From assembly GCF_020882245.1 (NCBI RefSeq), contig NC_083600.1, positions 3,472,001 to 3,536,000 on the forward strand: a stretch of DNA of 64,000 nucleotides. Reading direction: 5' to 3'. This DNA comes from Rhopalosiphum padi (Eukaryota > Arthropoda > Insecta > Hemiptera > Aphididae). A model generated the notes under the pieces. That model searched no databases. It was not told the DNA's origin and saw only the letters and a program-made list of their open reading frames with translations. Positions within the stretch are counted from its first letter, which is position 1. Every line of letters begins with the position of its first letter. This document shows, in pieces, positions 10,048 through 22,800 of this stretch. Both the position numbers and the translations under genes were made by a program.

Positions 10048-13000
10048 ATGGATGATACAAAACTTCCTGGTCTATCAGAAATGCAGAACTCTAATGAAGA
10101 AATATTTAATTTTAATGCGTAAGTATAAGCATGTTTTTTTTTTAATTTTTTGCACTTTGCACGCTTTGCTAATTATTTGCTTTTTCTTATTTAATTTTAA
10201 TATAATAATTTAAATATTAAAAAAAGATATTAATATTATGTGCTATTTATTTTTAGATAAAATTTTCGAAATATTTTATAATTAATTCCTCATTATGAAC
10301 ATATCTAAAATTAAATTAATTTGTATATGAAATATTAACATTAGGTAACCTAAAAGTTAACATTTTATAGCTAGGTTTATGTACATTTTAAATTTTTAAT
10401 ATGTATATTTTATTTCTATTTTTATTAGTTGTAATGACAGCTTAACACCATCACTATTACAGCAAGAGTTTGATGGGGTCTACATAAATCAAAATGATAT
10501 CAATGAATATTATTTTTCAATGGAAAATGGGACGATTGTAGATTTGAATCTTCCGCAAACGGTAACTTTTAATTATGTTAAGAACAATATATTTAGATAA
10601 ACATATATAGGTAATCTGTATAAAAAATTTGAGTTATGTTGTCATAATTAACTCGCAAAATTGTTTAAGGACAATTTATGTTTGTCCAAAAGTATTTTCT
10701 AAAATATATGTTGAAATATATATTTTTAATGTCTATAATTTAAAAAATCATGAAAATTGATCTGCTGCCTAGTAGGGGGTCAAATGTCAAGTTTACCTTT
10801 CAGTCTTAGTTGAGTGGGCACTGTAATGGATGTGTTAAATTTGAATTCACTGTTAAATTAATGCATACTAAAATTTTTATAAGGAATCTTTCTACATTTT
10901 CAAATCATAGAAATTAAAATAAAAGTGTACATTTTTAATTACAAAATTATTTTTATGTTTTCTGTATTTTAATAAATGTTGTAATACTGAACGCTTATAA
11001 AAAAAATGTGGCTATGCATTTTTGATATTTTTTAATTGCTTTAAAATAAATGTATGATTAACATTGTACTTTGTATTCAATTTCCAAGCTCTTTTTATTG
11101 CAAACAAACATTTAATTCTATGTATAGAAATCCAAAAATAAACTAAGATTTAAATAATCTATAAATAGCACTGTAAAATGTTAAATTTCTAAAATTTTAC
11201 ATCTTGTTTAGGAAATTTATGGACAATTTAAGACCATAGTTAATTATTTTTGAATTGTTATATTAAAACAATGTCTATTTCAGTTTAATCTGGTTTCGTA
11301 TCAAAATTCTAATATTTTTTTTTTTGTTTCCCTAATAATTTTAAGTTATTAAAATTTTTTATTTATGACTTGATCTGTAGGTTCTAATTTTCTAACACAA
11401 ACCTTTTTCAATCTTAATGATTGATGCATTTTTATTTTTCAAATCGTATTACAGCATATATTTTTATATGTGTTTAGCCTGAAAAAGACCGAGAAAATCA
11501 AGAAACATGTGCTGCTGGTTCTGTAAAATCATCACCAACTGGTATTATTCCGTGTCAGGATGAATTTGGTGGTAGTTTTAATTTTGAAGTATTGTTAGAT
11601 TCCAGTTTCCAATCATATCGTCAAAAATGGATTGTTTGTATTATGTTTATTATTAAAATTATAAATGATCAATAATTTTAGTATTGTTGCTACGTATTAT
11701 CTATCTATCGGTTTTTGTTAATATGTTTTTTATTATTATTTTAATATTAAATTAACATCAAATATTTGTTTCTCTAACTGAAATAAGATAACTCTAATAC
11801 CAAATCAAGTCAACTATTTAGGTTAACAAATGATTACTGAGATATTTACCGTTGAGATCAGTATATGAGAAAAAATTGTTGTCCGCAACACACAGTGATT
11901 AATAAATAAGTTTGATTTTTTTTAGTACATTTCATGTTACTTTTTCATTATTATTTGGTAATAACCAATCCTTTAATTTTCTTTCGGTACATCATTAAAA
12001 GCATCTTATAATGAAAAAAAACGAGAACTGATAATTGTTTTGATGTAGCTTTTGAACTGTGGTAAATTGTTATCGTATAATCTTTGATCGATGATTATAT
12101 TGTGTCAAAGCTTATTTATTTTTAGAGGATGCAACATACAACACTTTATACCTTTATATATTGTCTCAATCTTATAAACGTACAACATGGTAAATTTGCT
12201 TTCAATAGAACTGATTTTGTGCTGTTAACTTTAATATTTACCCAATATCAAACTTAAAGGTAAGAATATAATTTAGGGAATCTCATAGGCTATGTAAAAA
12301 ACTACAAATTTAATATGCTCATAACCAACTTTAAAGTTTTGATATTAATAAAATCCTACAAGATGCTCTAGATTTTATTTTCACTTTTAAATTTGATAAT
12401 GGATAAATTTACTTTTAATATTAAAAGTTTACAATTTAAAGTAGATTCTGTGAATGCAAATTTGTTATGGTATACTTTGTTAAGATGGAGACAATACACA
12501 CGGTATGTAGCATCCTTTTAATTATACCGATGATGAATAATAATAATATTGATATTATCATGCTATATCCGTAAATATATTTTTTAAATAAGTTATAGTT
12601 GAGCACAATTTATGTAGCCGATAGATTGCTTGTGTATACTAAGTAGATCAAACGTAACAACAGTACCATAATTTCTGTTAATTATTTAATAGTTATATTT
12701 TTTCTAATTTTATTTCCTCTAGTATTCAGTGAAACTACAAAAACTTTTCATTGATATAAATAAGGTACTACTGTTAAATTTTAAATGTGATTTTGAGAAG
12801 ATTGCCAATAATACACTATTATTTGTACGTGCTATGCCTATGTATAGTTCAGCGGATTATTTAAAAGAACCTGTTGATCGTTGTTTACAACATTTATCAC
12901 CTATAGATCAGTTTAACAAAGGTAAAAAATGCAGTTTTATATTTTTTCAACATTTTTTAATAGTTATAGGTTGTTTTAACAGTCATCAATGAAAACTGAG

Positions 13001-14163
13001 AAATCACAATTTATTCTTTAAGTATTTGATTATAAATTAATATATGATAAATACAAATTAAATGGCTAATTAGAGATTATTTAAAAATTACTGATTTATT
13101 TCAGTTTTTATTGATAATTTTATACTCCAAGAATGAATATATTTAATTAATTTTGTATTACAGTAGATTCTTATTATGTCAAATGTCAATATGTTTTTTT
13201 TTTACCTCGATTGAATGAATTAAAATTCTCTTGAAATTACCATTTCTAGAAAACTCAATATGTCAAACTTTTTTTTATTTTCCTAAAGTCTTGATATAAT
13301 GAGAATTTACTGTATATATATTTATAATGTTCTTTTTCAAATTCATCATAATAATACAGGATTAATATTTTAATTATAGGTATTACTCATTTAGAACATG
13401 TTATACGTTGTGATAATGAAAGTACGACCTATCATATAGATGAAGTTAGTAAGCGTAAAAGCGTGGTTACACTTTTATCTAGACCTGAACATGAGTCAGA
13501 TAGCACTAGATTATCCTATAGATTTGTATGCAAGACTTCTTGTATAAGTGGAATGCAACGTCGTCCTATAATTGTAATATTCACATTAGAAGATTACAAG
13601 TGTGTACTTTATGTCTATAAATAATAAATTTACAACAAATATTTAAGACAATTTTAAAATAATAATTATTAACATTTCTGTTTTTATAGTGGCCAAGTGC
13701 TTGGCCGGCGTGTACTTCCAGTAAAAATTTGTTCTTGTCCTAAAAGAGATATGGTACGTGAAGAAGAAGATACTCATTTAAAAAAAAATACAGTTTTTCG
13801 TCGAACCAAGAGGTGCATTTCACAAGAAATTAACCATCATAAGCATCATCGCCATCATCACAGTGATCATGAAATTCCACCAGCTAAGATTATTAAATTA
13901 GAGTCTACAACATTGGCAGAAAATATAACTGATAATACATACACATTACCGGTAAGTTCTCATATTTAATGATTAATTTACATATTATCTAAAACTTGTA
14001 GTCTTATTTTCAGATAAATTATACAACCAAAAAAAAGGAGCACTATAAAATAATATTAGAAAATATATACTCTGTAATTAGTGGTGCGTCATCTCTTCAT
14101 AATATTACAGATACACAACCATTACTTAAAGACTTGAAATCTAGGTTGGACAACCTAAAATGA
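10048..14163 (+). CDS. p53: p53 family transcription factor, complete
   Basis: Seven coding exons: 10048-10118, 10429-10561, 11478-11633, 12723-12921, 13380-13599, 13690-13951, 14014-14163 (1191 nt, 396 residues, phases consistent). p53 is a nuclear tetrameric activator controlling DNA-damage response and apoptosis. Residues 1-100: acidic, Asn/Gln-rich start, presumed transactivation region. About 103-285: DNA-binding domain, with zinc ligands C174 and H177 (DRCLQH) and C237 and C241 (CKTSC). It also has the signature GMQRRP (R247, equivalent to human R248), FTLED...GQVLGRR and CSCPKRD. A His-rich stretch (309-320) follows a basic RRTKR. The last 49 residues are a helix-prone tail, probably for tetramerisation. 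The position of human R273 is Lys272 and that of R282 is Met281. The donor of exon 3 (ATT|GTTTGT) is weak and is the least certain junction. Confidence 0.95.
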
Positions 14164-14646
14164 TTCTGGATTTTTGAGATTTATATTATATTATGGATAT
14201 TTTTTTAAACCTTAATAATTTGTTATATTGATAAATTAATTATTAAGTACCATAAACGTTACAATGTTTTTTTCTACATTTTTGTGAATTATCTTATTGT
14301 AATTTTTTATTGATCAAACTTGATCATGCATTTAATATTATATTAGTGTTGGCATATTTTTATTATTTAACATAAACAAGTTGATTTATATTATATTTAT
14401 ATATATTTTTTTTAAATTAAAAATGAGAGAGATAAAAAGATTTGTTTCTGAATTGTAATGAAATTTAGTACTCAATAGACAGTTACTATTTACTCTTTTT
14501 TTTTATTATTATTATTCTAATGAAAATATAATTTAGAATAATATAACAGATTTTCTCATTCTTTGAATATGTTTTTTAGATGTGTAAAAAACAATTTACT
14601 TTCACAAAAATATTAAAACAATAACTATTTTACATACATAATACAT
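14164..14646. other. Shared 3' region between p53 and mRpL3
   Basis: The two genes converge, with 483 bp between stop codons. AT-rich, containing both 3' UTRs; no other ORF. Confidence 0.6.
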
Positions 14647-15771
14647 TTATTTGTCTTCTTCGAATGTTATAGTTTGGTCAGTGAATTTGTATAAATTTTC
14701 TTTATATGAATCTAACTGCTCATCATCTACAACTTTGGCTGTTGGAAATGGTGGCGGTGACTTGTGCTTTCTTAATGGTAGTATAGTATCATACAAATAA
14801 ACTATTGAATTTGTTTCTCCCGGCGATGCTACTCCTTTTACCCATATGACATTATATTTGTGGTTGATTCTTAAAATTTCAGCTCCCTTGTGTAACCTGT
14901 ATCTATTACCCATATGTCCGGGCATTTTTGTTCCGGGAAATATTCTACCCTTTTCGCCGCCGTGGCCAACATTACCACCTCGGCGATGGGATTTGGTTAC
15001 ACCATGGGTAGCAGGCATACCGTGAAAACCGTGCCGTTTCATCACACCTTGAAATCCTCGATCAATGGTTTTTCCACGTACATCGATAAAATCTCCAGGC
15101 CGAAAGTGAGAAGCTAAGAGTGGCGTACCAGGTTGTAGAGCAGCTTCCGGAGAAACCATGAACCTGCCAAGGTATTTTTTTGGCATCATACCCTCCCTAT
15201 AAAATAATCCACAATATTGTTTCGTGAAATATTGGGGATCGGCGCTTTCGGCGCCCACCAACAGACAACCTAGTTGTTTCTTGTGGTTAGGGCACGTATA
15301 CGGTTTCCTCGGCGGATCGAACTCGCCGGGCGGGATGTATTTGATTACATGGTTGTCAATGACTTGCAGAAGGGTAGTGAGCACGCTCTTGCCGTTGTTC
15401 AACCACATCGGATAGTTTCCCAGCTTGCGAGCAATGAGCCCGGTGCGTTGGAAATTGGGATTCCATTCGACGTTCGCGCACTCGACGGAGTCTTCGTTCA
15501 ACGGGGACCGCACGTCGTACGTAGATATACCGTGAATGACGGCCGGCATGCCGAACTTGTCGTGCACGGCCTCCTTGATGAAAGACCGGTTGTCTCCGGT
15601 AAGCTGTTGGTCGTCTTTCGCCCGCTCCCGTTGCAAATACCATAACGGATATTTGATACGCGGCGCCCGGACGTTGTGTGCGGTGCGCGCTTGATACGCC
15701 ATCGGTCCGCTGAACGTGATGCGCAACGACGCCGGAATATCAAAAACGGTACGTTTCATGATTTTCGACAT
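14647..15771 (-). CDS. mRpL3: mitochondrial ribosomal protein L3 (uL3m)
   Basis: Single-exon gene of 374 residues. I start at the ATG at 15769-15771 (MSKIMKRTVF); an in-frame GTG slightly upstream is not needed and is preceded by a stop. uL3m sits at the peptide-exit side of the mitochondrial large subunit and helps assembly. Seen: the uL3 core GDFIDVRGKTIDRGFQGV, then MKRHGFHGMPATHGVTKSHR and GRIFPGTKMPGHMGN in family order, after an N-terminal region that should carry a mitochondrial targeting signal. Human MRPL3 is about 348 residues, so this is full length. The first half (15200-15771) is GC-rich against an AT-rich background and produces long spurious frames on the other strand. It lacks introns while its neighbours have many, but has no poly(A) tract or flanking repeats, so a recent retrocopy is not indicated. 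Confidence 0.96.
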   Translation of the reverse strand: MSKIMKRTVFDIPASLRITFSGPMAYQARTAHNVRAPRIKYPLWYLQRERAKDDQQLTGDNRSFIKEAVHDKFGMPAVIHGISTYDVRSPLNEDSVECANVEWNPNFQRTGLIARKLGNYPMWLNNGKSVLTTLLQVIDNHVIKYIPPGEFDPPRKPYTCPNHKKQLGCLLVGAESADPQYFTKQYCGLFYREGMMPKKYLGRFMVSPEAALQPGTPLLASHFRPGDFIDVRGKTIDRGFQGVMKRHGFHGMPATHGVTKSHRRGGNVGHGGEKGRIFPGTKMPGHMGNRYRLHKGAEILRINHKYNVIWVKGVASPGETNSIVYLYDTILPLRKHKSPPPFPTAKVVDDEQLDSYKENLYKFTDQTITFEEDK

Positions 15772-16110
15772 GTCAAACACTTCGCGATATTAGATATGTA
15801 TTCGACTAAACTACGGCAAAACTCATGAGTCGGTATAATTGGAAATTTAAAAGTTCAACAACGTGAACTCGTTGCGAACCATTTCGACGATTCGGTTTGC
15901 GCACTACAACTTACTGGTTATGCGACGGGCCGAGTAGGCCCAGTTATCAGTGTAATATTATCAATCCACCTTGGAGATATGGGACATGGTGATAATGGTA
16001 TCACCCAATGCTCATCTTTGAAGCACATGGTGAATACTGTCACAGAATATCATAGTATCAAACATCACAGAACCATTGTGAACTGAAGTGACACACTATG
16101 AAAGACAGAA
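15772..16110 (-). promoter_or_regulatory. mRpL3: Upstream region of mRpL3
   Basis: Contains the probable promoter of mRpL3, of moderate GC content up to about 15930. I see no TATA box. Beyond 15960 is a low-coding stretch with small direct repeats (CACATGGTGA, CATGGTGATAATGG). Confidence 0.4.
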
Positions 16111-16334
16111 GTTAGGAACATAGGCGTAATTTCAATAAAAAAACTGAGGGTGCTTAAGCTCTGCGTTTTCCGGGCATAGCGTTGAATATGATATTACTAA
16201 TATCTTATATTAATGCTACTGATTGTGATATTAATGATATTATAAAAAGAGTATTTGAGGGTGCTACTTTTAAAATTGGGGGTGTCAATACCCTCTAAGC
16301 GCTCCCCTATTTGCGACTATTGTTAGGAACATAG
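16111..16334. mobile_element. Short non-autonomous insertion with 13-bp direct repeats
   Basis: A 198-bp block (16124-16321) lies between two perfect copies of GTTAGGAACATAG (16111-16123 and 16322-16334). Its ends are weakly inverted: ATAGGCGTAATT at the left and ATAGTCGCAAAT as the complement of the right end. If ATAG belongs to the terminal repeat, the duplication is GTTAGGAAC (9 bp). No coding content. Class uncertain. Confidence 0.75.
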
Positions 16335-16866
16335 AAATAAAGTTGTGAATGAAATACTTTTTTTGTAACTTATTTAAATATTATTCGAAGAAGAGTAAAA
16401 TTGTTATTGAAACCACCTCAAAGTTGTAAATTTAATATCTTCATCGCTCCACCCAGAATTCAAAATATAATGAATAGGTCTTATTTTGAACTCAAGTTAT
16501 AGAAATGTAAAGCAATGTGAACGAGCACAGAATTTAGTGAATAAAATTTGATATTTAAGTGATCCTTTTAATTTTTTTCAATGAAATAAAACACTTCCCA
16601 TCACTTTAAAGTAAAATGTGATTTATTACATTAGTACACGAAGATTGTTTGTAATCAAAATGTCTACAATACAAAAACATTTATTACATTATGAGTACAA
16701 AATACTATAAGCAATTAAGATGTTAAATAATTATAGTTACATCCAAGGATTATAAATCTAAAAGCCTAATTTTTGGTTTGTTTTCACTAGGTATAAATTA
16801 TTATCTTAATTAAAAAAAAACATAATGTTAAATAAATAACAATATAAAATCAAATTCATAGTAGGA
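16335..16866 (-). other. BTAF1 3' UTR and spacer
   Basis: AT-rich sequence downstream of the BTAF1 stop. AATAAA-like signals on the minus strand (TTTATT at about 16622 and 16680) are candidate poly(A) signals. No ORF. Confidence 0.45.
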
Positions 16867-19800
16867 TCAGGTATTATTTAGAGTCTGAATAAAACCATTT
16901 AAATCATATTCATCATCATAAATTTTGGCATCCCAGAGTTCTGGCAAAGTTTCAAGAACAGATTTAATGGAACCATATGAAGAATTGGTTTTCTTTTTTT
17001 CTTTCGACGGATCATCCAATGAGAATAAATCTAATAACTAAAGAAAATAAAGAGGATAATTAATATTTTTTAATATTCCCTAACAAAAAGTTGACACTTA
17101 CTTTATCAGTTCCCATTGTTTGAAGACTTGAATTCTCAGAAGATATCACTGTGTTAGCAGTCTTCAGTTTAAACTTTTGAAAGCTAAACATAAAATATTA
17201 AATAATATATAAATGAATGGCTAAATTTTATTAATTTACTGATCACAATATATACTTCATTATTTTTTCTTCTAGCGTTGATCTTGTAATTAAACGGTAT
17301 ACATTTACTACTTTTTTCTGACCAATACGATGTGCTCGATCCATTGCTTGTAGATCTTTCATAGGACTCCAATCATGTTCTACAAAAATTACCTACAGTA
17401 AATAATTATTTTATTAAGTACATTAGTTTTAATTTTAAAATAAGTAGTAAATAATATATCATACAGTATCTGCTCCAGTTAAATTTAGACCCAATCCTCC
17501 CACTTGAGTGGTCATTATAAGAGTATCAATGGACGGGTCAACATTAAAACGATTAACAAGTGAATATCGTTGTGATACAGGCACACTTCCATCAAGACGA
17601 AGGTAACTTACATTTGGCATATGAGCCCTAATAATATATAACATTTATTTTAATAATTTAATAATTAAATAAAGTTAAAAAATATAACTTACTTAAAGAG
17701 ATCATTTTCAATGATATTTAACATGGATTTAAGTTGACAGAATATTAAAGCTCTGTGTTGACTTATGACAGTTTCATCATTACTGACTAATCCAATACCA
17801 CAGTCCATTAAAAGTTGTCTAAAATAATAATTCATAGAATAGAAAGTATACAAACAACAAAATTAATTACTTACTTTAAGGCTGGTAATTTTGCAGCATG
17901 TTGAATATCAGTTAGACTAGAATTAGATTCTAAAATTTGTTTAGTTATATTAGAATACTGAGGATGTTGTGGAGTGAGCACTAATTTTGGATGATTACAT
18001 ACATTTTGTAAATAACGCAGTGCCTATAAAAAATATAATTAATATTAAATTGGTTCATAAATTGAAATCTAAGATAATTAAATAACTTACCTGAAGAATG
18101 TTATTTTTATTAGGAGGATGAGATTTTTCATCAGTTTCACTATCTGATAAATGTTTATGTATATGTGTTTTTGAAAAATCTTCATAAAGTTGTTGTTGAA
18201 TAGGACTCAAATCACAATAGTAATCCTACACATAAAATATAATTTTTTAAGACTTTTTTCTTTTCTTTTAATTTTTTATTTACCTGAGTAATTTTAGCTG
18301 GCAAATCACTTAATACATCTTCTTTCATTCTACGCAGAACGAATGGTAAAACTTGACGATGCAAAGCTTCCATTGCTAAAACACCTAAGAAATTATAAAA
18401 ATATACAGAATTTATTTTATGTTTAAAAAAGTAGAAAAAAAATATATTTCTATGTTATTAGTGATATTTTTAGGGGAATTTACAATTCTTTAGAATATAT
18501 AAATAACAATTTATATAATATACATAATGATACAATTTTATGCTTAATGTTAGCCAAACATGTTTTGATTTAAATAAAAAATACAATGTTTTGTACTTCA
18601 TATGAAAAATCATGGGCTACTAAATCAGGTTTAAAGGATTATTTGCCTACTATTGATTCATAAAACATTAAATGTCTAATGACATTGTTTAACCACCACA
18701 GTAATAACAATATTATAATATTTAAATAAATATGTATATATAAATTATTAAATAATTTGAATGGTTGTAACTTATATATTATTTGAATTACCTGAGTAAA
18801 TAATATGAAATGTTTGATTACAACTATAAACATTTTACTTACCATTTTCTTGTTCCTTTGATGAACACTTTGCATCACGACTTGCTAAAATTGGTTTGCT
18901 ATATTTGGCAGCAAATTGTTTTTCTGTTCCCAAAAATCCGGGCATTAAAAAATCAAATAATGACCATAATTCTAATACACTATTTTGAATTGGAGTGCCA
19001 GATAATACTAAACGATGGTTTGCTTTTAATTGTTTAATGGCTTGACTTGCTTTTGTCTTTCCATTTTTTATTATATGACATTCATCTAATATGCAATAAT
19101 TGAATTTTATTTTTGAAAAAAAATCTATATCTTTACGTACAATATCATAAGATACTATAAATAAATTATAATCATCTGCATAAGTTCTTAATCTGAAATA
19201 ACAATTTAGAATTTATTAAAAAAATAATATTTATTACTACTTAAATACTTTATTTAATATAATATATTAGTATTAAAATTACAATACATTGTACAATAAT
19301 AACAAACTAAATAAAAACATCATATATATTTTACTTTTGTCTTTCCACAGGTAATCCAGAGTATTGTAATGGTCTCAATATGTTTTTTGGAATAAATTTT
19401 TGTACTTCATGAGTCCAATGTCCAATTAATGTAGGAGGACATACAACTATAGATGGCAAAGGAACTGAATCTGGACTACCAGTTTCCTAAAATAATTTTT
19501 TAATATAAAAATATGATAAAATTAAATAATTAATTGTTCATTTATTACCTTATGCTTTTCATTTTTATTGTAATGATCACTAGCAAGTATACATAGTGAT
19601 TGTATGGTTTTTCCTAAGCCCATATCATCACATAAAATTCCATGTAATTTATACTTATTTAAAAAAGCTAACCAATTTACTCCTGTCTGTTGATAAGATC
19701 TTAATTTAGCATTTATCATTATCGGCACTTTAAAATCACTTATTTGATTAGGATTAAAAAGTTGATCTAAAAATTGTCTTTGTGATTGAATTAATGTGTT

Positions 19801-22800
19801 TGTTTCATCACTTAAATTTGGAGGAACAGGTACACTGCCATCGAGTGGCATTAACTGAATCAGAGTAGCAAAACATTGTGAAGACATTTTACGAACACTT
19901 TCTTCTTGATCACATAATCGACCTAATATTATAACACCAACATTAAAATACAATAAAACTTTTTGTCATTAATAAATAATTTATAAGTATAATATAATTA
20001 ATTTAATTTACCTAAAAGTGGAATGATTAGTAAGACAATGTAAGGAACAATGTCAAATTGCAACTTGTCGACAATACACACCACTGCTTCAATAGCTCCT
20101 TTTCGTTTAACATCACTGTCAGGAGCATCGAGGAGAGGCAAGACATCATTTATAATAGTTGTCATTGTAATTACGGGATCTAACTCGACCGATGCAGCTA
20201 AACAGCGGGCACTAATATGCCTAACAGCAGAATATGGATGAACGAGAAGTTTAGAAAAAATTGGCAACAACTCCAGAAGCTAGAAAAAATAAATAATTAG
20301 TTTATACATTTAATAATAAAATAATATGATTCAAAAAGTCATCACTAAAGACAAAATATTATTTCAGATTAATTATAAGACACTTTCACCAAATATTTAT
20401 ATCAACATTTTCTAGCTATGATGTAGTTTTAAAAATGTTTTGTGCTATTTAACAATATTTTTTGACTTAATTTATTTGATTTCCATTTTTATACTGTAAA
20501 ATTATATTTTACAAGTGAAAATTTATAACCTTGAAAATTAAATACCATGTTCCTCATAAATGAAAATAATAATTTTAGTTATTAGGTATATTATAGTTCA
20601 AAATATGTTAATCGTTTAAATTTTAAACTATTTAGTATTTACTATTATATATTTTGAATACATGAAAATAAAAAAAATATTAACACTTATTTTAAACTAT
20701 TTATAGTATTTATTCTATAATCTATGGTGATACTAAGAAAATATTGGGTTATTGCTGTTTCTGTCATTGTTACAAGAGGGTCAAGGAATATATTTTATTT
20801 TTTATCAACAATAATAATAATATAATTTTCATTCATATGACATTACTTATAAGCAGCTATTATGAATAAAATTGCGGTTATTAAAAATCCCTATACCGTG
20901 CCTATTTGTCTGTTATATAATCAATGCTACTATACATTAAAATTTAGAACAAATTTTCTGTTAATTGCACGTTGAAAATATTTTAATAAATATGATAAAT
21001 TTGTTAAAATTATTTAAGAGGATATTATTATCTGCATGTTATCTCTGCCTTATATTTATACAACACATCAACAACAAATTTAAATTTAGAAAAACCAAAT
21101 TTATTAATTTTGATTTTTTGAATATCAAAATTGATAGTATTTACTATTTACTTAAGTACAGATTATTTCAAACAGTTCACTTGTTTAATAAGCAGGTATA
21201 AGCTAACAATAATTTTAGTTAAATTATTATTACCTTTGGAACAAAACATTTGTGCATTTTTGAACAGACTACTTCAAACACTTGTAAGTTTTTAATTAAT
21301 TCTTGCGCTTCTTCGTCTTTTTCTTTTAAAGTATTCATATCTAAAATGTTAATATTAAAGAATAAAAAATTAATTTAACACTTTTGCTTAATATATTCAA
21401 TTATTTATTTTTATTTTTTATCTACGAAACTCACTTGGATCATTTATTGGAAATTGTATATTTTTTATGCTGTTATAAACTATTTCAATTAGCCTTGGCA
21501 ATTTACTTTCTAAATGTTCACTAAAATATGAGCAAATAGTTTGTAAAGCATATAATGCTCCTCTTTTTTGTATATTATTGTTAAGTTTTTGTTCCTGTAA
21601 CATTTGAACACATTTAATTAATATATAGTTTAGGAAATAATAGTGGTTTTTTTTATACAATTAAAACATAATTTTGTTTTATAAGGTTACATAGAAAGAG
21701 TCAATGAAATGTATTGAAAATAATAAGATAAAAATGTGATTGACTTTATATGAAATACAGACGTAGACATTGATCCATAATAGTATTCTAATATTTTTAT
21801 TCAGATGTGTACATTGAATCGAGCTGTTAGATATTAAAACTCCATAATATTGTGTAAATTTCAGTTTAAAATTTAAATGTAGGAAATACAATAATAACCT
21901 GATCTTTGTCACTTAGCACAATTTCTACATTTATATCACAGTGTATTGGTGGTCTTCCCGATCCTCGCTGTCCAGTACGTTTCATTAATAATTTTTCTGC
22001 ATTCTGTAATAAAATAATTTCATTAATGAATATTTAATAATTGAAAATAATAAATATATATATATTTACTTGTAATAATTTCTGATGCATGAGAATTAAT
22101 TGATATTTTATTCTATCATCAGTACCCTAAAATAAACAGAATAAATATATTAATTGTAAATTTTACAATAAATAATATATTAACAATTTTACATATGTAA
22201 AATAATATTGTGCAATTAAATAAAAATATTAGGTAATTTTAGATGATATTTTACTTACTATTTTAGGCGTAAATTCTGGATCAACACACAAAAAAGAACA
22301 TAGGTTGTTTATTATAGTTGTGTTAGGGCATGAAGAACGATTAATACATAAATCCATTAAAATAGCTAAATGATCAGCTGACCAGCGCTAAAATAGATCA
22401 TTTTGAAAAATTAATTATTAATTAATCAAATTAAAATAAATATTTAATATATTACTTGTAACATTTCATTTGATTCTTTTTTAATAGATTCCATTAATGG
22501 TTTAACAATAGGTCGTATTTTTTCTGGTAAATATTGAAGCATTGTTAATGCACCCGCTAACGAAGCTTTAGTCCTAAATTGAATAACAATATAAAGGAAT
22601 AAATATAAAATAAAAAAGTATAAAAATGTATTATTTACGATGTAGTTAAAGACATGAGTTCAGAATGTATAAGCTTATGCGCTTGATTCAATGAAAGACG
22701 CCTATCTTCAAGTTGATCAAATATTTTTGGTTTGAGTTTTTGTGATGAAATCAATATTCCAGTTTCTGGTCCAGTAAGAAGTTCAATGTGTTCCAAAGTT

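Noticed and set aside
9812..10213. Two short plus-strand ORFs near p53
   Set aside because: The first is AT-rich hydrophobic chance sequence. The second covers p53 exon 1 in another frame and reads through its intron.
15274..15645. 123-residue plus-strand ORF and other long frames
   Set aside because: Antisense to the GC-rich half of mRpL3; the minus-strand protein is clearly the real one.
15772..15780. Upstream GTG start for mRpL3
   Set aside because: A normal ATG follows three codons later; a non-ATG start is not needed in a eukaryotic nuclear gene.
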